Origin: Oikopleura dioica
Lineage: Eukaryota > Chordata > Appendicularia > Copelata > Oikopleuridae
Assembly: GCA_907165135.1 (NCBI GenBank)
Contig: OU015568.1
Coordinates: 11,540,501 to 11,604,500 of the forward strand
Reading direction: 5' to 3'
DNA length: 64,000 bases
In this document: positions 24,401-34,445 of the stretch, one piece after another
How the letters are laid out: each line of letters starts with the position of its first letter
How positions within the stretch are numbered: the first letter of the stretch is position 1
The notes under the pieces: generated by a model
What the model was told of the DNA's origin: nothing
Databases searched by the model: none
Seen by the model: the letters and a program-made list of their open reading frames with translations, nothing else
Made by a program: the position numbers and the translations under genes

Positions 24401-25284
24401 CGCGGAATGAAAACAACCGTTATAAAGGGATGAGCTAAGAGATAAGACACGCGGAATGATATCAGGCCGCGCAATGTGAGTTGGACTCCCCATATTTCTG
24501 AGATAGTTTGCGACTCCTGGTCAATTTTGGGTTCCATATCAATCGTTTTAAAATAGAAGTAGAGCCTATGAACTAAATTTATTGCGTCCATCTCAGCAAA
24601 TAAGATCTTTTGTCAGTAGGGATCTCCTTTCCGAGGCGATTATGTTCGGTGACGATATGATGACTGGAGCATTGAGGGTTGAAAGGAGATCGTTTTCTAC
24701 GAATTAATCTGCTCCCTCATCGCATTATCCAGCGGGTCATTTGCTTAGATAGGAAGTTCTTGAATTTAACCCGCTCTCTCTAAGAGTTCGATACGTGCTA
24801 TTTTTACTGCTAGTTATTTTAGTTTAACGCATTAGAAAATAAATCCTACTTTGTTATTGTTGTAAAGTGGTCCCACGATGGCACGAACGCGTGATATGTT
24901 GTAATATTTACAAAATTAGAGCCTCGCGACATGAACAATGTTTAATTATGGCATCACAATCAAATCCTTTCTAATCTACTCTGGAATCGACTGCCTCATT
25001 CTCTAAGCAACCGGAAAGAATGTTGGATAGGCTCTCAATCGTTGGTCTTGTTTTTTGAATAAGCAAGGTACCATTATTGCTTTCATATTTTTAATTCAAA
25101 AAGTCAAGAGAGACCAGTCACTTCGTGCATGCTCTGTACTTTTCTAAAGTCAAAGTTCAATTTCTTAAACTTTTCATCTGCACTCTTTGAATTAACCAGA
25201 GTTCATGTGTGCTTAAAACTATTGAGAGTACTGTATCATTTTATATGCTAGAGAAATAAACAAAAGTATAATTATAAAGATCAG
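21448..25284. other. gene-free stretch
   Basis: Nothing supported as a gene. A 22.46-22.6 kb patch is rich in CAACAAACAAC-type simple sequence and opens long frames on both strands by composition alone. Other frames, such as 23970-24254, have no domain or splice context. Confidence 0.45.
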
Positions 25285-25290
25285 TTTATT
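25285..25290 (-). terminator. polyadenylation signal of KEN-like gene 1
   Basis: AATAAA on the minus strand, about 150 bp past the stop at 25439. The context ATCAGTTTATT (plus strand) also appears after the paralogue at 26495-26504, suggesting duplicated 3' ends. Confidence 0.5.
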
Positions 25291-25438
25291 GGTTCTATTT
25301 ACTCGAATCTAGTTCAAAATGAAAGAACATCTCGGTCATTACAGTCATTCGTTCAGTGAAATAATTGCAAGTGTTTTCTTATTCTTCGCCTTGATTCCGG
25401 AGGTCTTCTCTGCGTGTTGCTCTCCCTTTTTCATTTGT

Positions 25439-26263
25439 TTACCACAGAGTCACAAAGTTTCCATTTCCATCGAATATGATTTTCTTTTGTAAAAACTTGT
25501 CCAGCTGGAAAACAAATTTTCCCTGGAGATTCGGAAAGTGCTTTCTGATAGTATCTGCTAGAAAGCTTTCCAAGTCTTCGAAGAGAAGTAGATCAGCGTT
25601 TTCAGAATAGCTTGAAAACAACTTCCGCATTTCGTCTTTTTCATCGCAAGCGGCCAAATACAGCGTGATCAAAAAGCTCAATAAGGATGGAAACTTCTTC
25701 TCGATCAAATCGCAGAATCTTGAATCGTCGATTCGCCGAGATCGAAGTAGATTGCGGTGAAAATCCTCGCCAATTTCATAAATGTGCGAGTGGTGGTTAC
25801 GGAAGAATCGGATGAAGCTGACGAGTGTTGAATCATATTTCTCCAGCGAAAAGTCGTACATTTGCCACATTGAATGTTTGTCCCAGGCTGGAGTTTGGTG
25901 TCGACCCATTTGAGTAGAGCAAAATGTGATCTTCTTGACAAGTTTCTCATCGGAAAGAAGCATCTTAACGATTTGGAATCGCTTCGCTCGCGGGTGCTCG
26001 TACTCTTCGTTGATTTCAATATTCACCAACTCTGCGTGTAAGTTGTGGAGACATTTCATCTTGAGCATCGGGACGAGTTTGTTGTTGAAAGCGCATTTAC
26101 TGTCTCTTGAAAGCAGCTCTTCGATGATGTCCACCCGAGAAAATGTATTTGAATCTGTGCTATGCAAACTGAAGACGTCGAACGAGACAGTTTTCGTGTC
26201 TTTGGTAAGTCTCTTTGGGACTACTTTCGCTGACTTCTCTTCAACAGATGCGTTTTTCTTCAT
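25439..26263 (-). CDS. stand-alone KEN (RNase L/IRE1-type nuclease) domain protein, paralogue 1
   Basis: Single-exon frame of 274 residues from an internal Met; an upstream in-frame Met at 26329 would add 22 residues. The middle resembles the KEN nuclease domain that follows the kinase in IRE1 and RNase L: a lead helix, an aromatic/Trp segment, KYDSTLVSFIRFFRNHHSHI, then a conserved KKFPSLLSFL-type helix like the IRE1 'RFPHLL' segment. IRE1's catalytic Arg-Asn-x3-His is matched by RNHHSH (R155, N156, H160 from the chosen start). A Tyr (Y143) lies 12 residues before the Arg, against 13 in IRE1. No kinase, ankyrin or membrane segment precedes it. About 80 residues follow the KEN-like part. The paralogue lies immediately upstream on the same strand. 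Assignment rests on motif spacing seen by eye; nuclease activity is inference. Confidence 0.6.
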   Translation of the reverse strand: MKKNASVEEKSAKVVPKRLTKDTKTVSFDVFSLHSTDSNTFSRVDIIEELLSRDSKCAFNNKLVPMLKMKCLHNLHAELVNIEINEEYEHPRAKRFQIVKMLLSDEKLVKKITFCSTQMGRHQTPAWDKHSMWQMYDFSLEKYDSTLVSFIRFFRNHHSHIYEIGEDFHRNLLRSRRIDDSRFCDLIEKKFPSLLSFLITLYLAACDEKDEMRKLFSSYSENADLLLFEDLESFLADTIRKHFPNLQGKFVFQLDKFLQKKIIFDGNGNFVTLW

Positions 26264-26498
26264 TGTTTGAAAAAATATTTTGTTCTGCTTTTTAGTAAAC
26301 TCAAAATTTGGAATGACAAAAATCGACATTCATCGAGCGACGCGCTCTGAAAAAAGGGAAAAGGAGCCCGCGGGGCGCTCGAGTAATGGATTTGTAGGGG
26401 TGAGTAAGAGCGATCGAATATGTCGAAGAAAACGACAATTTAGATATTCTTTGACTGCAAAGAAAGGATAAATAATTCGATTTTATTGAAAAAATCAG

Positions 26499-26504
26499 TT
26501 TATT
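26499..26504 (-). terminator. polyadenylation signal of KEN-like gene 2
   Basis: AATAAA on the minus strand about 300 bp after the stop at 26801, in a context matching that after paralogue 1. Confidence 0.4.
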
Positions 26505-26800
26505 AGATGAGTAATCAAAAGTTTTACAGTTCAGCTTGCAAATTTACGAAGGTACGAATATCTGTGTTGCAACACTAGTAATTTCTTGTTCGTAACTTCT
26601 TCTTATAGAGATCGTGTGGTCAGATTCGCATTTCTTTCAGTTTACCAATAAGCGGTATAAGTTTGTGTGAATTGTAATTCGTTCAAACTTCCATATCTTG
26701 ATGTTATCGTATCCATATTCATATCCAAGGTCGTTTCCTGGCCAGTTTCATTATCCGTGGTCGTTTTCAGATCATATGTTTCAAGCTCAATAAAATCGGG

Positions 26801-27622
26801 CTATCGAAGAGTCAAAAAATTTCCTTTTTTGTCGTAAATGATTTTCCGATGCAGGTATTGATCCAGCTGTCGTAAAAACTTTCCTTGAAAATTAGGAAAA
26901 TTTTTGGTAATCGTCTCGGAGAGAAAACTTTCAAGATCTTCGAGCAAGAGTAAATCCGCGTTTTCAGAGTACATTGAAGACAGTCGGCGCATTTCATCTT
27001 TTTCGTCACAAGCAGCCAAATAGAGAGTGATGAGGAAATTCATCATTGAGGGAAAATTTGTCTCGACGAATTTACAGAATCTTGATCGGTCAAGTCGATG
27101 GGAACGTATCATGTCAGCTTGAAAATCAGCAGTTGTTTGGTAGAAGTGTTGGTCATGGTTTCGAAGAAAACGGAGGAAGTCGAAAAGTGTGCTTTTATAT
27201 TTTTCTGTTATCGCAAAGTTGTAGTTATTCCAGACAGGATGCATATTCCAAGCAGTAATGGATCTCTTCGGAATCTGTTGCATAGAGCAACCGAGTGTTA
27301 TTTTCTTTACAAAAATTTCTTCTGAAAGCAGCATTTTAAGTACGCGAAAGCGTTTTGCTCTTTCATCAGTGTATTCTTCTTCGATGTCAATGTTGTCCAA
27401 CTCGGCGTGAAAGTTTCTTAGGCACTCCATTTTGATAACCGGCACCATTCTACAAGAGGAATCGGGGGAACTTAGTAGAGTCTCGACAATATCAGGAGAG
27501 TTGAAGGTATTCAGGTCATTGCTGTGTAAGCTAAACACATCGAATGCGGTCGTCTTCGTATCTTTAGTAAGCCTTGTCACTGGTTTCTCTTTGAATTTTT
27601 CTTTTGGAACTTTTTTCGGCAT
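26801..27622 (-). CDS. stand-alone KEN (RNase L/IRE1-type nuclease) domain protein, paralogue 2
   Basis: Single-exon frame, 273 residues from the Met that aligns with paralogue 1; the frame is open up to 27751. The two share the N-terminal block RLTKDTKT..FDVFSLHS, the KEN-like core and the tail ending GNFLTLR/GNFVTLW, roughly half identical by eye. Candidate catalytic residues are kept: KYKSTLFDFLRFLRNHDQH gives a Tyr 12 residues before Arg-Asn and His four after Asn. The FPSMMNFLITLYLAACDEKDEM segment matches paralogue 1 closely. Retention of the same R-N-x3-H in two diverged copies suggests selection on the active site. No sensor domain is present, so dimerisation or recruitment would need a partner. 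Confidence 0.6.
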   Translation of the reverse strand: MPKKVPKEKFKEKPVTRLTKDTKTTAFDVFSLHSNDLNTFNSPDIVETLLSSPDSSCRMVPVIKMECLRNFHAELDNIDIEEEYTDERAKRFRVLKMLLSEEIFVKKITLGCSMQQIPKRSITAWNMHPVWNNYNFAITEKYKSTLFDFLRFLRNHDQHFYQTTADFQADMIRSHRLDRSRFCKFVETNFPSMMNFLITLYLAACDEKDEMRRLSSMYSENADLLLLEDLESFLSETITKNFPNFQGKFLRQLDQYLHRKIIYDKKGNFLTLR

Positions 27623-27929
27623 TTCGAAATTTTGTGCGCTTGAATATTCGGGGTTATATTCTTTTTGTTTCCAAAATTTTGTGATGATGAAGTCGAGCAG
27701 AGAGCGTTTATATTGATAAAAGGGAAAGAGAGCCCACGTCTTGCTCGTCATCGTTTTTATGGAGGGCTGTCTGAGCTTTGCGCCTAATCAAGCTCTCACC
27801 ATAATGACAAAGCAATTCAAATACAGAAGCAGTAAAGTCAGCCTGCGAAAGGAAAGAATTTCTGTCTTTGCTACATACATTCAATTTGAAAGGAAAGCGT
27901 GATGACTTTGATGTTTGGATAGACACAAG

Positions 27930-27935
27930 TTTATT
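27930..27935 (-). terminator. polyadenylation signal of the 161-aa gene
   Basis: AATAAA on the minus strand about 85 bp after the stop at 28017. Confidence 0.5.
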
Positions 27936-28016
27936 GACATTTCATACGAATAAAGATCGATCTGACTGAATCGACTTCTGATGCAGCGATGACTGTGAAC
28001 ATTCAACTAGAAAATG

Positions 28017-28693
28017 CTAGAAGTTTTTCATGTATTCTGCGAAGGATGAAAACTTTTTCTTCTTGATTTTTGCTTGAACGCCGATTGATCTCAGTTTAGT
28101 TTCCTTTCCCGTCTTTTGGTAGCCTATTTCAGGTACATCTGAATTCAGGCGTGAGCAGTTCTTTTTTTTAATCTTTACCTTTCTTAAAGTGAGATGGATA
28201 CTCCCGGTACTTCTCGATCAGCTCGCGTACTGATGGTTCTCTTGAAAATGGTCTGAAAGAGGATAAAAATAATGTCTCTTCGATTAAATTACTGGATCTC
28301 GTTGCATCCTCCACAGCAAAAGTTGTTACTCTTGAGTTTGGCCAAGTTACCGACCATGCTTATTTCCAAACTGCGAAAATTATTGCTAAACAGCTAATTA
28401 AGCCGCTTTTTTATAAATAACTTCTAATCGATGTTTATTTGCGTCATACTTTTTCTCTCTGCGCACATCTTCTACGCTTCGCGACAAGTTCTGCAGTTGA
28501 AAATTCATTTCCTTTTTATTGATAATATGTTATTGCGTCTTTTTTCTTTTCCGAATACCTTCATCTTATTGAGGATTTGCTTAGAAAAGACCGACTCGGA
28601 GTACAACTTGTCGGAATTAATTGGCGGTGGTGTTGATACTAAACTTTCCGATCGGGACAAGCTGTCAATTGTGCCGCGAAGAAGGTCTATCAT
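28017..28693 (-). CDS. unrecognised 161-aa basic protein, five short exons
   Basis: All splice phases agree across minus-strand exons 28559-28693, 28450-28511, 28293-28385, 28179-28252 and 28017-28138. Introns are 47, 64, 40 and 40 bp, all GT-AG. The N-terminus is Ser/Pro-rich (DSLSRSESLVSTPPP), a possible phosphorylation region. Then comes a helical basic segment, a CCGGC cysteine cluster, the helix PSVRELIEKYREYPSHFKK, and a Lys-rich tail ending FAEYMKNF. No signal peptide or membrane span. I do not recognise the family. Most exons are too short to stand out as open frames. The 61-bp gap from the upstream gene on the same strand would suit a co-transcribed unit. Confidence 0.65.
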
Positions 28694-28754
28694 CAGCTTG
28701 AAAATAGATCCATAAGTAAGTTAACTTAGCATTCAGTCGCTAAAGCAAATGCTT

Positions 28755-29027
28755 TCAAGCTTCAATTTTTAACCGTAACAATTTCTTGATCCTTGATTTC
28801 AATTTTTCGCTTTTTGCGAGTTCAATAATTTTTCTGATCGAAATTATGATCGAAAGTTTCTGTATGAACTCTGGCTCAAATTGATGAATCTTGTCGTGGT
28901 ATGCAGTCAACATGTCGTTCTTTGCGATCATGATCTCTTTCTCAAGCTTTTCGATGTCGGAAAATGTATCTGACTGAGGACTAGTTGGAGTTGTGTAAGT
29001 TGAAGTTGCAGAATCGATGGAGTTCAT
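28755..29027 (-). CDS. small coiled-coil protein, unknown
   Basis: A single-exon, 90-codon frame. The first 25 residues are Ser/Thr/Pro-rich. The rest is a long amphipathic Lys/Glu/Ile helix (SDIEKLEKEIMIAKNDML onward) ending in a basic tail, typical of a coiled-coil partner protein. The next gene on the strand starts 61 bp after its stop. No family recognised. Confidence 0.5.
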   Translation of the reverse strand: MNSIDSATSTYTTPTSPQSDTFSDIEKLEKEIMIAKNDMLTAYHDKIHQFEPEFIQKLSIIISIRKIIELAKSEKLKSRIKKLLRLKIEA

Positions 29028-29165
29028 GTGACTTGATACTTTTTCAGAAGTCTAATTAGTTTCTGACGGGTATATTGCTGAGGCACCTTCGGGTGTCAGA
29101 TATTCAGCGAATCTGTCATTAGGATATTGCCAATTTGATAAAAGAAAATTAGAATTCCGTTACTG

Positions 29166-29372
29166 TTATTCGGGGGTCTTTATCTTCTTATTTCTCTTCT
29201 GTTCCATTTTCTTCTGAAATTTCTCCTCAAATGTTTCATTTTCCGTAATTGGTAGTGGACCATCTTTCCTCAAAGAATTCTTCCAGATATCCTGCGGATT
29301 CAAGACGTCTTTCGGAGCCATGCTGCCTCTTCGCGAACTTCCCAAAATCTCGGATTTGCGTCTCTCACTCAA
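29166..29372 (-). CDS. small basic protein, unknown
   Basis: A 68-codon frame, highly charged, with a central block SMAPKDVLNPQDIWKNSLRK and a Lys/Glu-rich helical tail (FEEKFQKKMEQKRNKK). The internal Met in that block could be the true start. No signal peptide, no membrane segment and no family I can name. It is kept because its composition differs from the surrounding A/T-rich non-coding DNA and it lies in line with same-strand neighbours. Confidence 0.4.
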   Translation of the reverse strand: MSERRKSEILGSSRRGSMAPKDVLNPQDIWKNSLRKDGPLPITENETFEEKFQKKMEQKRNKKIKTPE

Positions 29373-29744
29373 CTATCAACTGTTAAAGCTGGTGTTGCTC
29401 TAGCTGTTCTCAGTACCTTCTGAGTGCTCTGAATCTCAAGCTTGAGCGTTTTTATGCCCGTCGAGCTTTTCGAAAGAAGCGTTTTTTTCGCCGTCGGGCT
29501 CAGCATCATGCCAGTGGCGGAAATTTCATATTCACATGCACCTGCTACCTTGAAACGCTGCTATAATTGCTAGTAATGTTTTATGCAGTGACTATTCGCG
29601 TGCCAAGATCAGATGATCCGAAGATCAGCTAATTCTGATGATAGATTTTTTCGATTTTAAAGATTATTATCTGTATTGAAAATTATGGAAAAGAATAAAT
29701 AAGTAAAAGGGCTTGCAGTAATATTCGAAGAAAAATTAAATAAT

Positions 29745-29990
29745 TCAAATATGGGGTCGCCTTCGCTGACTTGAAATTGGCAATCGTTTATCATCATCCG
29801 TGCACCAGAAATTGTCGAAATTATTTTCCGGATAACGAGGCTCCCACTGGCTGCCATCGAGGGATGGAGAGGGAGGCTGGCGGAGCAGATCAGAATCATT
29901 CAGTCGGTTGAACTTGGCTCGTTCGATCAAATCTTTCAAGGGTTGAAAACAGTCTAAAATATCGAAATTTTTCAAAAGAATAAATTTCAT
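29745..29990 (-). CDS. 81-aa ORF overlapping the preceding stop (ATGA)
   Basis: The ATG overlaps the TGA stop of the upstream gene as ATGA, and the frame runs to 29745. The protein has an Asp/Pro/Trp-rich second half (SQWEPRYPENNFDNFW). The first 12 codons end at a good acceptor (GATATTTTAG), so the real arrangement may be a separate exon or a trans-splice site rather than a second cistron. I could not find an in-phase GT donor that joins it to the upstream exon. Function unknown. Confidence 0.4.
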   Translation of the reverse strand: MKFILLKNFDILDCFQPLKDLIERAKFNRLNDSDLLRQPPSPSLDGSQWEPRYPENNFDNFWCTDDDKRLPISSQRRRPHI

Positions 29991-31355
29991 TCTGAATCAA
30001 TAATAATAGTTTCAGCTGAACCCTCTCCGAAATTTATCTTTTCGTTGATCCTCTTTCCTTGCGTGTCCACTGGAATATTTCCAACAAATCGCTGCTTCTT
30101 TTTCTGCGCCATTTCGTTTTCCTCTGTGTCGGAATCTTCTCTTTTTGGCGTCTGACTTGCTCCTCCGAAAAGCAGTTCTTCGCCCGTAACGTCGTTCTTT
30201 GAGTAGCTCGGCTTTGGAGAAACCGAGCGAGATCGTGACTTGGAACTTGCTCTGTAGATTTTGGACGTTTGACACATTGTCTCGTCGTCGTCACTTATCA
30301 TCGATTTCAAGTCGGCTTTGCTCCTAGTTTTATATTTTCAAATAACGAGGAAACAAATTTGAAAGTACCTTGACTGCCGAGCTGGTTTAGGACTAGCAGC
30401 GTGTTTGCGTTTCTTTGAGTTTTCCTGCACATTCTTGAGCCAGTTTCCTAGCCGACTGTCCATTCCATTCGCAGTTGCTGGCGACGGGTTCATCAAATGT
30501 TGAGTATCAGTTTGGTTCCCAGTTTTGTGGAGCAAGGAAATTTGCGTCATGTCATCGTCTTCGGACGAGTCGATTAATTCGATGTCATCTAGCGGCGAGT
30601 ACAAAATATTCAGTGGAGCCGACTTTTCTGGAGTAACTTTGGAGGACTTTTTGATGAAGTGTTGGGAGATGTCTTGAGTTTTCTCTTTGGAAGATTGGCG
30701 AGAACGACTTGCAGAGGGCTTATTAATCGAATTTCAGGTCATACTAATTATCTTTCTAGCATCTTCTGCCCAAATGTTCCACCCTGCTTTCTAGTAGAAG
30801 CCCTTCCTAGAATAGACTGATCTTCTGTCCGCCTGTGAACGAGATTTCTTCGGAACAGGTAATGTTTCTTTGGGCTTTAGATTGAGCAGTTTCGACGCTA
30901 CCATCTGATTTCCATTTGAACTTGTACTGATATTTCTGCTGGGTTTTTCATCCGTTTTCAGGATTTTCTTCGAACGAGATGAAATTTTCGCGCTGGAGAG
31001 AACTTCTTCTTCAGAATTTGACCTATTGGACGCATGGTTTATTGATCCTCTTGCGCGCTTCTTTTTGCTTGGGGAGATTATTTGCAGCTCTTCAAGGTCT
31101 GGATCTGAGACATTCTGGGCTTTCAGCTCGTCCTGGGCTTTCGTCAGCTCTTTTCGTAAATTGAAGATTATTTCGTCTTTCTGGGCCAGTTGTTCTTTCA
31201 ATTTACGGATTTTCTTGGCTAGAAAACGCAATTAGCAAATTATTAAAATTTAAAACAATACCAGATTTTGATTGGAAGCATTTTATTTTATCAACAAATT
31301 CGTTCAATTCTAAGTCTCCCTCTAAATCGTCACTGTCATCATCTTCCGTCATCAT
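29987..31355 (-). CDS. nuclear-looking coiled-coil, Ser/Lys-rich protein (one frame slip)
   Basis: Exon 1 is 31262-31355: an acidic start, then a helix. Exon 2 (from 31218) gives a heptad-like coiled coil (KKIRKLKEQLAQKDEIIF) followed by Ser/Lys-rich linker. Around 30801-30803 the frame breaks; with one G fewer in a GGG run it continues into a conserved-looking STRKQGGTFGQKMLER segment. The splice after that is unresolved. The next exon runs from about 30760 to 30368 (SRSRQSSKEK to KPARQS) and joins in phase to the last exon, ending at 29987. It contains many SP/SQ sites, acidic SSEDDD patches and KKRK-type nuclear signals. A chromatin or DNA-repair adaptor would fit, but I recognise no domain. 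Confidence 0.55.
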
Positions 31356-31536
31356 ATTCTCTCTTTTTGAATTCAGTCTTGCTCCTCTGTTACCGTATTT
31401 ATCCAGTCTCTAATTCAATAAATTATTGCGCTCAGGGAATACCATGGAGTTGAGCTCTAAGTGGAGATTCGAGAATCTGAGAGTCGAAATAATGATTGGG
31501 CTTTATTCGACGCTCATTTCTGGGCGCGCCTAATTC

Positions 31537-32546
31537 GAGTAGGCTTCACTTGGACAAGAGCTTCACTTGGACAGAGCTTCATTTGGACAGAAGCTTCACT
31601 TGGACAAGATTTTTAAAAGGTCCTCTTTACGAATTTTACGTACGATTCTTAGGAAGAAAGTAACGCTTTTTATAAAATTTGCAAGTTTCTTCCATAAACA
31701 TCTGATAAAATAAATTTATTGGTGATAAAATGGTATTTTTCACTTTTTAGATAAAGAAAAACATCTTATAGGGTTAATTATTAATGAAATTTCGCCATAA
31801 TAATTTATTATTAGTTGCGTTATTCATATATAGTCGTTTTTGAAATTCGTAAAAATCTTGTCCAAGTGAAGCTTCTGTCCAAATGAAGCTCTGTCCAAGT
31901 GAAGCTCGGATACACGACGTTTAGCACAAAGCGACGTTTGGAACAAACGACGTTTGGAACAAAGCGACGTCTGGAACACTGTTCTAAACGTCGTTTTATT
32001 CCAGGCGTCGTTTTATTCTAAATGTCGCTTTTCAGTCTGAAACGCGTGGGCGCCCAGAACGAATTAGATTGAAATGAGAACAAGTTATTTGCCTGAGTTT
32101 TCCTCAAAATATTAATTTGATAAACAGTATAAATTCGATATAATATCAATAATGATTATCTTATGATATATTTTACCGAATAAATATATTATTTAACATA
32201 TATGTATGTGATTTAAATATGTAACTTATTCAAAAACCCGAAAAAATCTGATAAGAATAACCTCAAATGAGTTTGAATGATATTAACATGACTCAGAAGA
32301 GTAAAAACCTCGTCGGTTTGTGTAAAACGTCGGTTTTCAAACTGATTCTAGTCCAAATCAAATTTTTGAGAGCGCCTACGCAATTCTTAGCGAAAAGCGA
32401 CGTTTAGAATAAAACGACGCCTGGAATAAAACGACGTTCAGAATATTGTTCTAATCGTCGCTTTGTGCTAAACGTACTTGTTCCAAACGTCGGTTTGTGC
32501 TAAACGTCGTGTATCCGTGAAGCTCTTGTCCAAGTGAAGCCTACCC
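31537..32546. mobile_element. nested fold-back element with 9-bp target duplication
   Basis: The ends read GGGTAGGCTTC (right, reverse complement) and GAGTAGGCTTC (left), and the inverted match continues for about 30 bp. GCCTAATTC flanks both sides directly (31528-31536 and 32547-32555). Inside, a second inverted pair begins GGATACACGACGTTTAGCAC near 31908 and recurs reverse-complemented near 32480-32517. The core repeats short units such as AACGACGTTTGGAACAA. No protein is encoded. Nine-bp duplications suit Mutator-like or fold-back elements, but the family is not settled. Confidence 0.8.
31545..31905. repeat. secondary palindrome inserted in the left arm
   Basis: Repeats of AGCTTCACTTGGACA run up to 31612, and their reverse complements run from about 31853 to 31905 around an A/T-rich loop. 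The outer arm's continuation resumes at 31907, so this palindrome splits the left arm of the larger element. Confidence 0.75.
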
Positions 32547-32555
32547 GCCTAATTC

Positions 32556-34445
32556 AGCGGCTAATTCAGCCTGGCCAATCAGAGGACAGTATTCACCCGC
32601 AGTGCGCCGTGCACTTGATTCTGCCTTCTCGCCAAAAAGTCCTCCACTTTTCTCTCTCCCTTGGAGACAACACTGAGGATGTTCATGAAAAACAAGCCTT
32701 TTTCAAGGCTAGAAACCCCTACACGGGAGGTGTACAATTTTTGTCGATTTCGGGATATAATCGCCAGTCAAATGAAACTGGTGAATCGGAATGACCTGAA
32801 AACTCAAAGAAGTATATCATATACTGTATATGCACACGCCTTACTCACCTATCCGCAAAATTTCAGCCTAATAAGCCACGCGAGCACTGTGCGAGTACCG
32901 TTTCTCTCACCTCAAATCGAGGAAAGAAAAAATTGACTCTATCCTTTGGAGATCTCTGAGCTTTTTTAAGTTTATCTATATGTTTTCAAGTACGTAAAAT
33001 TCGAATATCATACTTTGAGAGTCATATAAATCATATTATACGATGAAAATTTTTCAAAATAATTATTTTCAAATTCATGAAAATAGCAAATTCTAGCGGT
33101 ATATCTTTAGTCATCGAAAACTCTAAAAGTGCAGTTTAAAAGAAAATGTATGTTGATGTCTAATCTGAAATTTTCAGAAGATTATCTCAAGAGAAAGGCC
33201 AAATCGACAACAATTGTACAGCTCCCGTATAGGGGTTAATGAAATATAATTAACCTTTTTAAAGGCTGAAAATGTTATGTCAGCCGACGTAATTGTCGAT
33301 CATCCAATGGATTTTCAGATTTTTTTTACATCTACTTCCTTCCGATTCAATCCTTTTCTCTTCACTCATACTTTTTGAGTCGACAAGGAAAGGATGATAT
33401 TATATAAAATTATTAAAAAGACTACAAATCGTCATTAACTTACAGAGAACATCCAATAGTCTATTGGCAATAGAATGAATTAAGAGACTCATGAATTGCA
33501 GAGATAGGGAGACAATCAAATTAATAAAATTTGATTGATCATATAACTTTATTTATTGACTTCTCCACAGTTAATTCAGGCTTCACCAACTTCAAATTCG
33601 GCTTCAACAACTTCGATCGTAGCTTGTCAGACGTCAATCCTTGTTGCTCAAACGTTAATCCTGACATCTTCGCCGTCAATCCCGGATTCTTTACGCTGAG
33701 CGGCTTTTTTAAAGGTGCAAAAACCTAAGTCAGCGTCTAGCGAGCTTGAATAAAAAGCCGCTAAGCCGCTTTTTTAAAGTGTAAAAACCTGAGTCAGGGT
33801 CTAAAGGGAGTACTTCGATTTTGACCCTCGCGAAAGGCCAAGAATTCGGTCTCAATAACTAAGTTCATGAAATCACCGACATTCGACTTTTTTACTTAAT
33901 TAAATCAGCTTAATTCCGACAAGGACGAGCATCAGACCACTTTTGGAGAAATATGGCGTTTCATGAAAGAGAGTAGCATTTTGAATGTTGATTGCAGCTC
34001 GATTACAGCTTTAAAATACAGATTTATGAAAAAAATCTCTATTTATATTGATTTTTAGCGATTATTTAGTATTCTCCGTCCATAATTATTGAAACTATTT
34101 AATTTAATCAAAAATATAAAATTTGAAAGATTTTTCTTCCAGGCAGAAAAAATCTTCCTCACGGACTCAGCGCGCTCTCACTACCACAATCTCACCACAC
34201 CGCACCACACTCAGTGCGCGGGCTTTACTCGCTTTTGAGAATCTCTTCTCACAGCTCAACTATATTAGGGAGAGGGCGCGTGGGCGCTTCAAAACTCACA
34301 ATCGAGGAAAAATATTGAAAATCGATCGACTGCGACTCTTCTTCACTCGAGGAAAAGAAAAAGGAGAAAACAGAGTCGCCGAGAAACCGATTTTTTTCAC
34401 CGTCAAACGCAGAGAAAATCAAGAAACGGTGAAAGCAGCGTGAAA
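32556..34445. other. intergenic and spectrin 5' region with a direct repeat
   Basis: No supported gene. Two roughly 47-bp imperfect direct repeats (33695-33742 and 33760-33806) share CGGCTTTTTTAAAG-like cores and AACCT(A/G)AGTCAG. A 106-codon open frame ending 2 bp before the spectrin ATG (34123-34443) looks like 5' leader rather than protein. Confidence 0.45.

Noticed and set aside
34123-34443. 106-codon ORF ending 2 bp before the spectrin ATG
   Set aside because: Composition is Ser/Arg-rich and repetitive, with no domain. It lies where the spectrin 5' leader should be, and the antisense frame is equally open.
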